Source: Acidiphilium multivorum AIU301 (GTDB lineage: Bacteria; Pseudomonadota; Alphaproteobacteria; Acetobacterales; Acetobacteraceae). Taken from it: DNA of 64,000 bases. Position 1 is the first letter of the stretch. The number at the start of each line of letters is the position of its first letter. A program made the translations under genes and the position numbers. The DNA lies in assembly GCF_000202835.1 (NCBI RefSeq), contig NC_015178.1:1-64000 (forward strand), in the 5' to 3' direction. The notes below the pieces were generated by a model. It ran no database searches, was not told where the DNA came from, and saw only the letters and a list, made by a program, of their open reading frames with translations. Shown one piece after another: positions 25,967-36,085 of the stretch.

Positions 25967-27194
25967 CAGGGGTTACGCATGAAAGAAGCCGGTGAGCACT
26001 TGCTCCATGTAACGGTTATCCCAGGCGGCCATTTTGCGGCGCCCCTTGAGACTGGCCTTTGATGCCTGATGGCGGCGAACGAGGTTGATTGCGATCTTGC
26101 GAAGCAGGGAGAAGTTCTGGACGGCGTTGCGATCCCGGATCCGGCAGTGATCTTCGTTGAAGGTGACGTCGAGCACCCAGTGTAGGCTGTTCTCGATCTG
26201 CCAATGTTGACGGATCGCTTTCGCCAGGATTTCGGGTTGATCGTCGCTGCTGGACAGGAAGTAGCGGATTTCGGCTTCGATCTTGCCGGATCCGTTGACG
26301 CCGCGGATGGTTTCCACGGCCAGAACGCTCTTCAACCCCGGCCAGTCGCGCAGCGGTTCCAGCGCTACGGCGTCCGGACAGACGAACACCCGGCGCCGAA
26401 CAAGACGACCATGACCATCATCGAATTCGTCATGCACCGGCCGATCAACGGGTGAGCGGCTGAAGCAGGTGGTTGCGCAATACTCCTGCACGGCGCTGTG
26501 TTTCTTCCCCTGGTTTGCTTTGAGGGTGACGAGATAATCAGCACCCCGCTCGAGAATTTTGGACGCGATGGCTCGCTGGCACCCCATCGCGTCCAGCGTG
26601 ACAATGGCGCCCTTGATGTCCAGCACATCCAGCAATTCCGGGATCGCGGTGATCTCGTTCGATTTGTCGCCGACCTGACGCTGGCCGAGCACCAGCCCCC
26701 GATCACTCGCCCATGCACTCACAACGTGAAGCGCCGCCTGGTCCCGGCTGCGATCAAACGAGCCGCGGATCGTTTTCCCGTCAATCGCCACCACTTCCCG
26801 GTCCAAAGTCGTCCCGAATGAGCGCGCCCACGCTTCGAAACATGCCTCGAAACGCCCGGTATCGATCAGCATGAACACACGCCGGAAGGTGTCGTGCGAT
26901 GGAATGCCGTTCGGCAGCGCCAAAAACGTGCCCAGCCATTCCTGCTTGCTACGGCCATACAGTGCCATATCCTCCCAGCTTTCCGCCCCGGCAATCACCG
27001 CGCACACCGCAATCACCAGAATATCAATTAGCCGGTGCTCAACCTTGCCGCCGCAGCGGGGGTCTTCCAACGCCGAAAATTCCTCCACAAGCCGCCTCAC
27101 CGACATGCACGTCTCCCAATCTCAAGGAGACTCCCCGAATCACACCCGATTCCATGCCGTCAACTATGCCCGAAATTTTCATGCGTAGCCCCTG
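25967..27194 (-). mobile_element. ISAs1-family insertion sequence in hipA
   Basis: The ends match as CAGGGGTTACGCATGAAA (left) and CAGGGGCTACGCATGAAA (complement of right). A 10-bp direct repeat ATTCCGCACC flanks the element (25957-25966 and 27195-27204). The element is 1228 bp with one intact transposase gene reading opposite to hipA. Confidence 0.94.
25973..27106 (-). CDS. ISAs1-family transposase
   Basis: The 377-residue protein has the H repeat-associated/ISAs1 plan: LVEEFSALEDPRCGGKVEHR at the N-terminus, VVAIDGKTIRGS with the first Asp, IVTLDAMGCQRAIASKIL with the second, and HWQIENSLHWVLDVTFNEDH near the C-terminus with the Glu. It is uninterrupted and reaches nearly to the left end of the element. 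Confidence 0.94.
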   Translation of the reverse strand: MSVRRLVEEFSALEDPRCGGKVEHRLIDILVIAVCAVIAGAESWEDMALYGRSKQEWLGTFLALPNGIPSHDTFRRVFMLIDTGRFEACFEAWARSFGTTLDREVVAIDGKTIRGSFDRSRDQAALHVVSAWASDRGLVLGQRQVGDKSNEITAIPELLDVLDIKGAIVTLDAMGCQRAIASKILERGADYLVTLKANQGKKHSAVQEYCATTCFSRSPVDRPVHDEFDDGHGRLVRRRVFVCPDAVALEPLRDWPGLKSVLAVETIRGVNGSGKIEAEIRYFLSSSDDQPEILAKAIRQHWQIENSLHWVLDVTFNEDHCRIRDRNAVQNFSLLRKIAINLVRRHQASKASLKGRRKMAAWDNRYMEQVLTGFFHA

Positions 27195-28299
27195 ATTCCG
27201 CACCCGACCGTTGGGGCCGTGTGCTCATGCGCCGGGCTGAACGCCGCCGCGCCGAGCGGGAGAGGCAGGCACCGCGCACGCTGTTTGAGGCTGACTTTTT
27301 GCTCCTGGTGGACGACGTGGCGCGTCAGGGGGCCTTGCGGTTCAGGGCCGAGCCGGATGGTCCTTTCCTTGCGCCGGAAGACAGCATGCGGATTCCGCCC
27401 TTGATAGAGTTGCCCCGTCTGCTGTCCGCCGTCGAGCGGGTTTCGAACGAGGAAGAGGACGACGAAGACCTGCGCGTCTTGATCGTTCCCGGTTCTTCCT
27501 TAGGCGGAGCGCGCCCCAAGGCGTCTGTGCGCGACCATGACGGCCATCTGGCACTGGCCAAGTTCCCGCACAAGCAGGACGACATCAACGTCGTCCTTTG
27601 GGAGGGGGTTGCCCTGTCTTTGGCAGAGAAAGCTGGGATTGGTGTGCCCGAATGGCGCATCGAGACGATAGGCGAGAAGCCTGTCATTCTCATCCGCCGC
27701 TTCGACCGCAAAGGGGGGCTGCGCGTCCCGTTTCTGTCCGCCATGAGCATGTTGGGCGCGAACGACAACGAACAACATTCCTATCTGGAGATTGCCGACG
27801 CGCTGCGGCAGTTCGGGGCCGCGACGAAGGACGATCTGGCCCAACTCTGGCGACGGATCGTCTTCAGCGTCCTCATATCAAATACCGACGACCACCTGCG
27901 GAACCACGGTTTCCTGTACGGTAGCCACAAAGGTTGGCGACTATCGCCTGCCTACGACCTCAATCCCGTCCCCGTGGACATTCGCCCGCGAGTCCTCTCC
28001 ACAGCAATCGACATGGATGATCCTACGGCTTCCATCGAGTTGGCGCTGGAGATGGCCAACTACTACGGCCTGAAACCGGTAGACGCAAAGGCCATCGCCC
28101 AGCAGGTGGCGCTTGCCGTCGCCAAATGGCGCGGTGATGCCGCGAAGCTGGGCATATCAGCACGCGAGATCGAGCGCATGGCGTCAGCCTTCGAGCATGA
28201 GGACGCCAGGAAGGCGCAGACGCCTTCCTGCTGACGCCGGGACAGGCATACGTCAGGGCCACAATCCGGTGGAGACAAAGGGTCAATCCGAAGCGGAAA

Positions 28300-28563
28300 T
28301 CAACAGGCGGGCCGTTTCCTGGCGAAAACTCCCATCTCACTCCGCCGCCCTTCTTTCAGCTCGGCCTGCAGCCCGTCGATGATCGCCTGCCGGTCTTCCC
28401 TGTCCTTTTCCGCCTCGGCACCCTCATTGACCGGGACGATGTAGCGCTGGGCCGCCTTGCCCTTGCCAATCCAGACCTCTTTTACCCAGAGCTGGGTATC
28501 GCCATGCTGGCGATCGAGCACTAGCGGGACGATCGACACCAAATCCTGTGGGGAGTGACTCAC
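28300..28563 (-). pseudogene. Fragment of an IS1634-like transposase
   Basis: The 87 residues include LWVKEVWIGKGKAAQRYIVP, NEGAEAEKDREDRQAIIDGL and QAELKEGRRSEMG. This pattern matches the mid-region of IS1634-type transposases (compare KEVVVGDGERRKRYVLCLNP in the intact copy at 7.5-9.2 kb). It is truncated on both sides and from a diverged relative. Confidence 0.58.
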
Positions 28564-28568
28564 GATAG

Positions 28569-29239
<671 letters not shown>

Positions 29240-29245
<6 letters not shown>

Positions 29246-29495
29246 CTCTTCTACCTGACGATGGTGAACCGGGGTTATCTGATCGACGCAATCATTGCTG
29301 GCTTCGGCGCCGTGCCCCACATCCGCAACGCGACCGTCGCACTTGCGCATATTTCCTTGAATTACACGACGATCTTCAACATCCTGTTCCTGGCGGTATC
29401 ATCACTCCTTGCGCAACATGTCCGGTGCACCGGACATGTTGCGCATGATGGTGGCGCTATCCGAAGGCCAGGATCATCACCATGACCATATCTGA
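29240..29495 (+). pseudogene. C-terminal fragment of a heavy-metal permease
   Basis: The frame reads HLFYLTMVNRGYLIDAIIAG, FGAVPHIRNATVALAHISLN and NILFLAVSSLLA, a membrane segment of SO_0444-type/permease proteins. At the 34-bp palindrome the frame is lost and resumes as PDMLRMMVALSEGQDHHHDH, a His-rich end suited to metal binding. The gene is truncated at both the N-terminus and the palindrome. Confidence 0.68.
29411..29444. repeat. Perfect 34-bp palindrome
   Basis: GCGCAACATGTCCGGTG is followed at once by its exact reverse complement. One half is native permease coding sequence (CCGGACATGTTGCGC) and the other half looks like its mirror. It breaks the reading frame. Confidence 0.93.
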
Positions 29496-29621
29496 ACCAC
29501 CCACCGCCTCCCCCCGCATGCAGGAAGCCTTCGATCCTGCGCCCAGACGCCCTATGCCGGACAGCGACAATCAAAGAGGATACTGGGCGTCTCCGGCCTG
29601 AAGCCGGCGAACGCTACAGTT

Positions 29622-30344
29622 ATGGTGCAAGGCAACAAACCCAATCCGGCGCGAGTGAGGATCACTCTGGCCTTCGGCGCACTCGGGCTGTTCGCCGTGG
29701 TCGGCATCGCCGCGTTCGCCGCCGGCTTGTCCTTCCATGGGCTGACCGCCTCGCCGGACGCAATCGTCCGCATCATCCGCTCCTGGGGCGCATGGGGCGC
29801 GCTCGCCGCGATCGCCCTGATGATCGCGCATTCCTTCCTGCCGCTGCCAGCCGAGGTGATCGCGGTTGCAAACGGCATAATCTTCGGGCCCGTCTGGGGA
29901 ACCGTGATCACCTGGACCGGCGCGATGCTCGGGGCCTGGGCCGCCTTCGGCCTCGCGCGCCTCTTCGGCCGCCCCCTCGTCGAGACATTCGTCCCCGCAC
30001 GATATCGGCACACGCTCGATGACTGGGCGGAAACGCGGGGCGCGATGCCGCTCCTCATCCTCCGCCTGATTCCGATCGTCGCGTTCAACCTGATCAACTA
30101 CGCGGTCGGCCTCGCGCGTATCTCGTGGTGGACCTTCACCTGGACGACCGGCCTTGGAATCCTCCCCATGACCCTGTTGATGGTGGTATTCGGAGATCGT
30201 CTGGCCAGCGTTTCCGGCGAAGCGGGGCTGGTCGTCCTCGCCGGTGTGCTGCTGGCCTGGCTCGCGGTCAAGCTACTGCGGAAGCGTCTCCCACTGCACC
30301 GGCCGGGCCGGAGATCGCCGGCCCGCCCACGCTCTGGATCATGA
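29622..30344 (+). CDS. TVP38/TMEM64-family (VTT domain) membrane protein
   Basis: The 240-residue inner-membrane protein has several helices, with the VTT/SNARE-associated core from about residue 60: SFLPLPAEVIAVANGIIFGP, WTGAMLGAWAAFGLARLFGR and LRLIPIVAFNLINYAVGLAR. Such proteins are linked to lipid scrambling or membrane homeostasis and are frequent next to mer genes. The Arg-rich C-terminus is cytoplasmic. It follows the merA/cueR remnants, so it may once have belonged to that metal locus. Confidence 0.87.
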   Translation: MVQGNKPNPARVRITLAFGALGLFAVVGIAAFAAGLSFHGLTASPDAIVRIIRSWGAWGALAAIALMIAHSFLPLPAEVIAVANGIIFGPVWGTVITWTGAMLGAWAAFGLARLFGRPLVETFVPARYRHTLDDWAETRGAMPLLILRLIPIVAFNLINYAVGLARISWWTFTWTTGLGILPMTLLMVVFGDRLASVSGEAGLVVLAGVLLAWLAVKLLRKRLPLHRPGRRSPARPRSGS

Positions 30345-31193
30345 AGCTTCCCGATGTATTGGCTCGCCAGTAATGAACGCCGCAAAGCGGGGGCAATTGG
30401 GTTCGACTGCACCCGCGCCCGATATCGCCGCGATTATTCCCCGCCAGGCAAAGTTTGGAGTAGTTCATGGGGCCGGCGATGACCACAAAAACGGAGCCTT
30501 CGGGATTTGCTGGGTCACCTCTCTGACACGATCGTTCATGCAGCCCGGACGCACGCGCTACTGGCGTATGGTCTCGCCTTCGTGCTGACCGCGGCGGAAG
30601 CGTTTCCCGTCATCGGCGCGCTGGTACCTGGAACCGCCATTATTGTCGGATTGGGCGCTCTCGTGCCGACGGGTGCCCTGCATTTCTGGCCTCTGGTGGC
30701 CTGGTCCACGGGAGGCGCCATCCTGGGCGACGGGCTGCCCTTCTGGTTTGGCTCCCGGTTCCGGAACCAGGCGACAGGGCTCTGGCCACTGAGCCTGCAT
30801 CCGGATCTGCTGCCGCGAGGCAAGGCATTCTTCGAGCGCCATGGCGGGTCCGCCGTCATCATCGCACGCTTCACGCCAGGCGTGCGGGCCGTTGTGCCCA
30901 TTGTGGCCGGAGTCAGCGGGATGCGTTCGCTCCGCTTTTATGTGCTCGACGTCGTTTCAGCGGTCATCTGGGCGCCCGCGCATGTCGGCGCCGGGGTTCT
31001 CGTTGGCGCCTCGTTGGCCATTCTGGGCGTCATGGCAGGCAGGCTCGAGGCCCTGCTCATCGGCTTGATCGTCAGCCTCGTGCTCCTGCTCTGGCTGGTT
31101 CCACGGCTTCTCCGCTTTGTGATTATGGGATGGCCCGCCCCTCTCGCGGCGATCGGGTAGTATCGCCGCTGGTTTGGAGAGAGGAGCAGACCG

Positions 31194-32234
31194 ATGGATA
31201 TCGTGATTGTCGGCATCGATCTTGGCAAGAACTCTTGCAGCGTGGTGGGCATGGACGCCGCCGGCCGGGTTGTTTTGAGGCGGAGACTTCGGCGGGGAAC
31301 GTTGGAAAGTTTCGTTGGCGAGCTTGGGTCGTGCATTGTGGCAATGGAAGCATGTTGCGGCGCTCATCACCTCGGGCGGATTTTCGCCGCGCGGGGCCAC
31401 GAGGTGCGGCTGATGTCGCCGGAATATGTCCGTCCGTACGTGAAGGCGCAGAAGAACGATGATCTCGACGCGGAGGCGATCGCAGAGGCTGCGACGCGGC
31501 CAACGATGCGTTTCGTGCCGGTGAAGAGCCAGGACCAATCTGATCTCCAGGCTTTGCACCGAGCCCGGGAGCGCCTGGTCTCGGAACGGACGGCGCTGAT
31601 CAATCACTTGCGGGCGTTGCTGCTGGAGCGAGGGATCGTCGTTCCGCAAGGCCGGAGGAAACTGGAAGCCGAGCTTGAGACATTGGCCGAAGATGGCGGT
31701 TTTGCCGCGTTGAGCCCGCGCATCCGGACGTTGATCGAAGATCTTCGGGCGGAATGGCGTTCACTCGACCAGAGGATCACCGGCTTCGACGCCGAGTTCG
31801 TTCAGTTGGCTCGTGACGACGTGGCTGTGCGACGTTTGACCAAAATCCCAGGAATGGGAACGATAAACGCTACGGCGCTGGCGGCGGCGGTCGGCGAGGC
31901 GCAGGCATTCAAACGTGGGCGGGACATGGCGGCGTGGCTGGGGCTCGTTCCACGGCAAATGACAACGGGTGGAAAACCGCGCCTGCTCGGCATCAGCAAA
32001 CGCGGCAATCGTTATTTGCGGAAGAACTTGATCCATGGCGCACGAGCGGCGCTGCCTTATCTTGTCGAACGCGATACACCGTTGGGCCGCTGGGCGCGGG
32101 GATTGCTCGATCGAGCGCATAAGAACGTGGTCGTAGTCGCGCTGGCCGCGAAGCTGGCTCGGATCGCATGGGCCGTTTTGGCGCACGGTTGCGATTACGA
32201 CGCCCAATTCGAAGCGGCGGCTGCGGCCGCATGA
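31194..32234 (+). CDS. IS1111-group DEDD transposase/recombinase
   Basis: The 346-residue protein has an N-terminal RuvC-like DEDD domain ([25 protein letters not shown] and QKNDDLDAEAIAEA). The C-terminal Transposase_20 domain (IPGMGTINATALAAAVG, AWLGLVPRQMTTGGKPRLLG) carries the catalytic Ser region (LLGISKRGNRYLR). GGAG lies eight bases before the ATG. It is full length. Such recombinases use an element-encoded guide RNA to choose target and donor. Confidence 0.94.
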   Translation: MDIVIVGIDLGKNSCSVVGMDAAGRVVLRRRLRRGTLESFVGELGSCIVAMEACCGAHHLGRIFAARGHEVRLMSPEYVRPYVKAQKNDDLDAEAIAEAATRPTMRFVPVKSQDQSDLQALHRARERLVSERTALINHLRALLLERGIVVPQGRRKLEAELETLAEDGGFAALSPRIRTLIEDLRAEWRSLDQRITGFDAEFVQLARDDVAVRRLTKIPGMGTINATALAAAVGEAQAFKRGRDMAAWLGLVPRQMTTGGKPRLLGISKRGNRYLRKNLIHGARAALPYLVERDTPLGRWARGLLDRAHKNVVVVALAAKLARIAWAVLAHGCDYDAQFEAAAAAA

Positions 32235-32480
32235 CGGAATCGCCCGAACAGCGCTCATAGTTGGGCGCGAAAGGGCAGTCGATGTCTGCGTGAGGTGAAA
32301 GGAAGATGGCCTGACAGTCGAACGGCGGCTTGAAAACCTGACCCAGTGAACGGCCTCCGAGGCCGGTGTGATTATGAGGATCAGGCCGCGCGGATCTCCA
32401 TCTTGGCCGGGTTCGAAGCCCGAGACCGGATACGTTGAAGCAGACTGATTAGAGCCAGATGAAAATCACCCCTTGCGGAC
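32235..32480 (+). ncRNA. Candidate bridge/seek RNA region of the IS1111 element
   Basis: IS1111-group elements encode their guide RNA downstream of the transposase, and this is the only long non-coding part of the element. It is conserved in the 22-kb partial copy. It contains GTGATTATG at 32368-32376, the same nine bases that form the left tip of the element (31119-31127), as expected of a donor-recognition segment. Short self-complementary stretches such as GGCCTCCGAGGCC occur just before it. RNA ends cannot be set from sequence alone. Confidence 0.42.
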
Positions 32481-33936
32481 GGGGCGGGCCATACGTTAGC
32501 TGGTTGGAAAGCAAGCGCGGGCCAGCGCTTGCCTGGGCCCACGCCGGCAAAGGCAGGATCCGCAGTAATGTGGCTTCCATCCTCGATCCGGCACGGGCGG
32601 AACTGTCCGGCCTGATCACCCTCGCCGGGGCTCTTGCGGGCAGCCTCTGGCTTTTGCTCGGCGTTCTGCAGGATCTGATCGCCGGAGATCCGCTGGTTTA
32701 TGCCGATCACGCGATCCTGCATTTCCTTGAGCCCTATCGAAGCGGCATACCGATGGAAGCGGCGATGGCATTCTCTCGGCTTGGCAGCGGCGCGGTCACG
32801 GTTGCTGTCGCAGCGGTCGTGCTCGTCTGGCTCGACCGGCAGAGCGCGTGGCGTGGTGCGGCCTATGGTATTGCCGCTGTGATTGGTGCCTCCCTGTTCA
32901 CCGCGGGGCTCGATCTTGCCCTGCATCGCGCGCCACCGTCGCCGATTGCGCCCGGCTGGAGCCTTATTCCGTTTCCCGGCGGCGATCTTGCAACCTCATG
33001 CGCGGTTTATGGCATCCTGACCGTCATCGCCGGCCGACGGCTCGGCGCGCGCCCACGTATTGGGCTGATCACGGCGACGGTCCTTTTCGCTGCACTGCAG
33101 CTCGGCAGTCGGGTCTATCTCGGGCTGGACTGGTTTTCATCCGAACTGGCTGCGCTGGGCTTCGGGTTCGCGTGGGCTGCCGGTCTCGGCCTCGCCTATG
33201 TTGCGCGTCCGGTCGAACCCGTGGCACCCTGGCGCCTCGTCGCCATTACGGCGGCTACGCTCGCCACCGCCGGTACGGCGGCGGTCGCCCTAAATCGCAA
33301 TGCCGATCTGGCGCGCCATGACGTGGGGCGCATGAGCACGACGATGACGTGCCCTGACTGGCTTCAACACGGCTGGCAAAACCTGCCAACACGCAGCCTC
33401 GGCATGCTCGGCAGTTTTTCCGGCTCACTGACGATCCAGTGGATTGGCCCGGCCGACGGGCTTCGGCACGCTCTCGCCCAGCTCGGCTGGCGCTCGTCCG
33501 CGCCCTGGACATTTCGCAATGCTCTTGAATTTCTAGCCCCGCACGCAAGCCCAGCCGAGATCCCGGCGCTGCCGCGCTGGGATGACGGCCGACGCGCAGA
33601 CCTGATAATGGTTTTCGTCGGACACGGCCTTGCCGCCGATCAACGGCTGGTGCTGCGCCTCTGGAAGACGAGTGTATCTGTAACCATGCCGACAGGATCG
33701 GTACGGACGCTCAGGATAGGGGAGATCGAGATGCAGAGGCTGCGAAGGATGGTCTCAACCCTGACAATCCCTGTCTCGGAAGGTTCCGCTTATACCGTCC
33801 TGCCTCGAATCGCGGCGGCATTACCTGCCTCGCGGCTGGTGACGCGTGCCGCCGATGGCGCCACCGTCCTGCTCGCCGGTGATCGTGCCGTGGATACGGA
33901 GGGATGCCTGACGCAGCACCGAGGGGACGGTGCGCA

Positions 33937-34614
33937 ATGAGGGTTCTTATCGTCGAGGACGAGGCGAAGACCGCAGCCTATCTCCGAAAGGGTCTCGAAG
34001 AGAACGGCTTCACGACGGATGTGGCTACTGATGGAGAGACGGGGCTCCAATTCGCCCGCCACGGCGGCTACGATGCCATTATCCTCGACATCATGCTGCC
34101 ACGGCGCGACGGCTTCGAAATCCTCGCCGAAATCCGGCGGCGCGACAGCCATACCGCCGTGCTTCTACTCACCGCGCGGGACCAGGTGACAGATCGCGTC
34201 GCCGGGCTGGAGGCCGGGGCCGACGATTACCTCGTCAAGCCCTTCGCGTTTTCCGAGCTGCTTGCCCGTGTGCGCACCATCCTGCGGCGAGGGCACGCGC
34301 GGCAACCGGCGCTGATCCAGATCGCCGATCTCGAGATTGACCTCTCGGGACACCGGGCAACGCGAGCGGGTCAGGCGCTCGATCTGACGCCGAAGGAGTT
34401 CCGCCTGCTTTCGTTGTTGGCCCGCCGCGCGGGCGATGTCATCTCGCGAACGGTCATTGCCGAACAGGTCTGGGACATCAATTTCGATTCTGGCACGAAC
34501 GTCGTCGACGTCCACATGTACCGCCTCCGCGCCAAGCTGGACGACCCGTTCTCCCGCCGCCTGATCCACACCGTTCGTGGTGTGGGTTACGTGCTCGAAG
34601 ACCGTGGCGGCTGA
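33937..34614 (+). CDS. OmpR-family response regulator (heavy-metal type)
   Basis: The 225-residue protein has a complete receiver (VLIVEDEAKTAAYLRKGLEE, phosphoacceptor Asp in AIILDIMLPRRDG, Lys in YLVKPFAFSELLARV) and a C-terminal winged helix (LDLTPKEFRLLSLLARRAGD, VDVHMYRLRAKLDDPF, RGVGYVLED). It resembles CusR/CopR/IrlR regulators. Its ATG overlaps the stop of the DedA-PAP2 fusion, and its stop overlaps a GTG start for the kinase. It probably activates the RND genes downstream in response to metal. Confidence 0.95.
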   Translation: MRVLIVEDEAKTAAYLRKGLEENGFTTDVATDGETGLQFARHGGYDAIILDIMLPRRDGFEILAEIRRRDSHTAVLLLTARDQVTDRVAGLEAGADDYLVKPFAFSELLARVRTILRRGHARQPALIQIADLEIDLSGHRATRAGQALDLTPKEFRLLSLLARRAGDVISRTVIAEQVWDINFDSGTNVVDVHMYRLRAKLDDPFSRRLIHTVRGVGYVLEDRGG

Positions 34615-35986
34615 TCCTGAAGCGCCGAGCGCTGGCGGATCGATGTCCCTGCGGATGACCGCGTGGTACGCAGGGACGGCGTTCCTGCTCGTCCTGCTGG
34701 CCACTAGTCTCCTGACCTGGTCGTTCGGCGCGCGCATCGCCAGGCAGGAAGACCGCACGCTGCACGTGCTCGCACGGATCGCCCGCCCGCTGGGCGGCGC
34801 TGCCGATCCGTCCGCGTCGCTGGCCATTGCATCGGCGCTTGAGCGAGCGGGCAACACCCGCGAGATCCAGTTCCGCGTCATCGGCCCGCACGGTCGGATC
34901 ACAATCCAGTCAAATGGCAATCATCTGCCTCTGCCACCATCGGTCGGCTTGCCGAACGTTGCCACGCTTGATAGCGGCGGGATGGCGTTTCGTGTTCTCA
35001 CCCAGCCCCTGCCGAACGGCTTCATGCTGCAGATCGCCATCGCCAGCCCCGGCTCGCAGGCCCTCCTGCTCCGTTACCGCGAAACCCTTACCCTGGTTCT
35101 TGCGGTGTCGATCATCCTCTGCGCCGTGCTCGGATATCTCATCGCCCGTTCGGGCATGCGCCCGATCGAGCGCATTGCCGAAACGGCCGAAAATATCCGC
35201 CTTTCGACCCTCCATGAACGTCTCGACGTCGCAGGGCTTCCCGCCGAACTCGCCGCGCTCGCCAACACGTTCAACCTGATGCTGGACCGGCTTGAGCAAT
35301 CCTTCCTCCAGCTCTCCCAATTCTCGGCTGACCTCGCGCACGAGCTGCGCACGCCGATCAGCAATCTGCGCGGCGAGCTGGAAGTTGCGTTATCGAGGCC
35401 CCGCTCTGACGATACTTATCGGGAAGTCCTCGGCTCCGCACTCGAGGAATGCACTCGCATCAGCCGGGTCATCCAGAGCCTCCTGTTCCTTGCCCGCGCC
35501 GAGATGGTCGGGGCTCCACCCGCCGTTGAAGCTCTTGATCTTGCCACCGAGATCGCAACGGTTCTCGAATTCTACCAGCCGATGGCGGCGGAGGCGGGGC
35601 TGTCGCTGACCGCCCGCGTCCGCCCGGGACTACCGATCAGGTTCGACCGCATTCTCCTCCAGCAGGCGCTCGGCAATCTGGTGGCCAATGCAATCGCCCA
35701 TACCGGCACCGGCGGGCAGATCACCATCGAGGTTGCGGAGGTGCTGGAACAGCTCTCCATCCGCATAAAGGATACCGGGCAGGGGATCGCACCCGAGCAT
35801 CTGCCGCATGTGTTCGACCGGTTCTATCGCGCCGATCCCGCGCGTTCGCATGTCGGCGGCAATCTCGGGCTCGGCCTCGCCGTGGTTCGCGCGATCATGG
35901 ACCTGCACGGAGGCCGGGTTTCCATTGAAAGCACGCAGGGTCAGGGCACCACCGTATCGCTACTGGTGGCAGCGACCGCGCGTTAA
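34604..35986 (+). CDS. Heavy-metal-type sensor histidine kinase
   Basis: The protein of about 460 residues has two membrane helices (AGTAFLLVLLATSLLTWSFG and LTLVLAVSIILCAVLGYLIA) flanking a periplasmic sensor of about 110 residues. A HAMP domain (SGMRPIERIAETAENI) follows, then the phosphoacceptor His in FSADLAHELRTPISNLRGE, and the ATPase boxes LGNLVANAIAHT, DTGQGIAPEHLPHVFDRFYR and GLGLAVVRAIMDLHGG. The plan fits CusS/CopS kinases. The start may be the GTG at 34604, overlapping the regulator stop, or the ATG at 34643 (MSLRMTAWYAG), which better fits the family. Confidence 0.93.
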   Translation: MAADPEAPSAGGSMSLRMTAWYAGTAFLLVLLATSLLTWSFGARIARQEDRTLHVLARIARPLGGAADPSASLAIASALERAGNTREIQFRVIGPHGRITIQSNGNHLPLPPSVGLPNVATLDSGGMAFRVLTQPLPNGFMLQIAIASPGSQALLLRYRETLTLVLAVSIILCAVLGYLIARSGMRPIERIAETAENIRLSTLHERLDVAGLPAELAALANTFNLMLDRLEQSFLQLSQFSADLAHELRTPISNLRGELEVALSRPRSDDTYREVLGSALEECTRISRVIQSLLFLARAEMVGAPPAVEALDLATEIATVLEFYQPMAAEAGLSLTARVRPGLPIRFDRILLQQALGNLVANAIAHTGTGGQITIEVAEVLEQLSIRIKDTGQGIAPEHLPHVFDRFYRADPARSHVGGNLGLGLAVVRAIMDLHGGRVSIESTQGQGTTVSLLVAATAR

Positions 35987-36085
35987 TCCCGAAACGGTGA
36001 GCCCAAACTGACGAAATCGTCATTCTGGCGTGGTGGAAACGTCATTCTCGCCGGCTAAAGCGCGAACTCATTTCCGCTTGAAGCC

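Larger units (their letters stand above)
25737..28234 (+). pseudogene. hipA: HipA-family kinase toxin gene split by ISAs1
   Basis: The first 76 codons (MDREIFVYIDLHGEPILVGR and onward) end at GDSAP. The gene resumes at 27205 with DRWGRVLMRRAE and runs to the stop. One copy of the 10-bp duplication joins the halves in frame. The kinase core is recognisable: KASVRDHDGHLALAKFPHK (ATP-binding), SMLGANDNEQHSYLEIA, FSVLISNTDDHLRNHGFLY (catalytic HxxN-type loop) and LSPAYDLNPVP (metal-binding DLN). HipA kinases phosphorylate tRNA synthetases and cause growth arrest. The insertion should abolish toxicity unless the IS excises precisely. Confidence 0.92.
31119..32497 (+). mobile_element. Complete IS1111-group (IS110 family) element
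   Basis: The element of about 1379 bp has subterminal inverted repeats ATGGCCCGCCCC at 31130-31141 and GGGGCGGGCCAT at 32481-32492, leaving tips of 11 and 5 bases. Asymmetric tips and subterminal repeats define the IS1111 group. There is no target duplication. The boundaries chosen restore the DedA-PAP2 frame and agree with the partial copies at 28589 and 22518. The 3' non-coding region is about 260 bp. Confidence 0.88.
30507..33940 (+). pseudogene. DedA-PAP2-LssY fusion gene split by an IS1111-group element
   Basis: The first part has a DedA/VTT domain (FPVIGALVPGTAIIVGLGAL, GDGLPFWFGSRF, IARFTPGVRAVVPIVAGVSG) and breaks at RLLRF. After the IS the frame resumes SWLESKRGP and runs through a PAP2-like membrane domain and an LssY-type C-terminal domain (TIQWIGPADGLRHALAQLGW). 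Joining TTT to AGC restores one frame of about 685 codons. The PAP2 site is degenerate: FPSGH is FPGGD, and the later His in SRVYLGxHW is Asp, so phosphatase activity is unlikely even in the ancestor. The start is a TTG with GGAG ten bases upstream. The stop overlaps the response regulator ATG. Confidence 0.85.

Noticed and set aside
27205-28234. The HipA C-terminal part as a separate gene with its own start
   Set aside because: The 10-bp target duplication and matching frames show it is the continuation of the gene at 25737.
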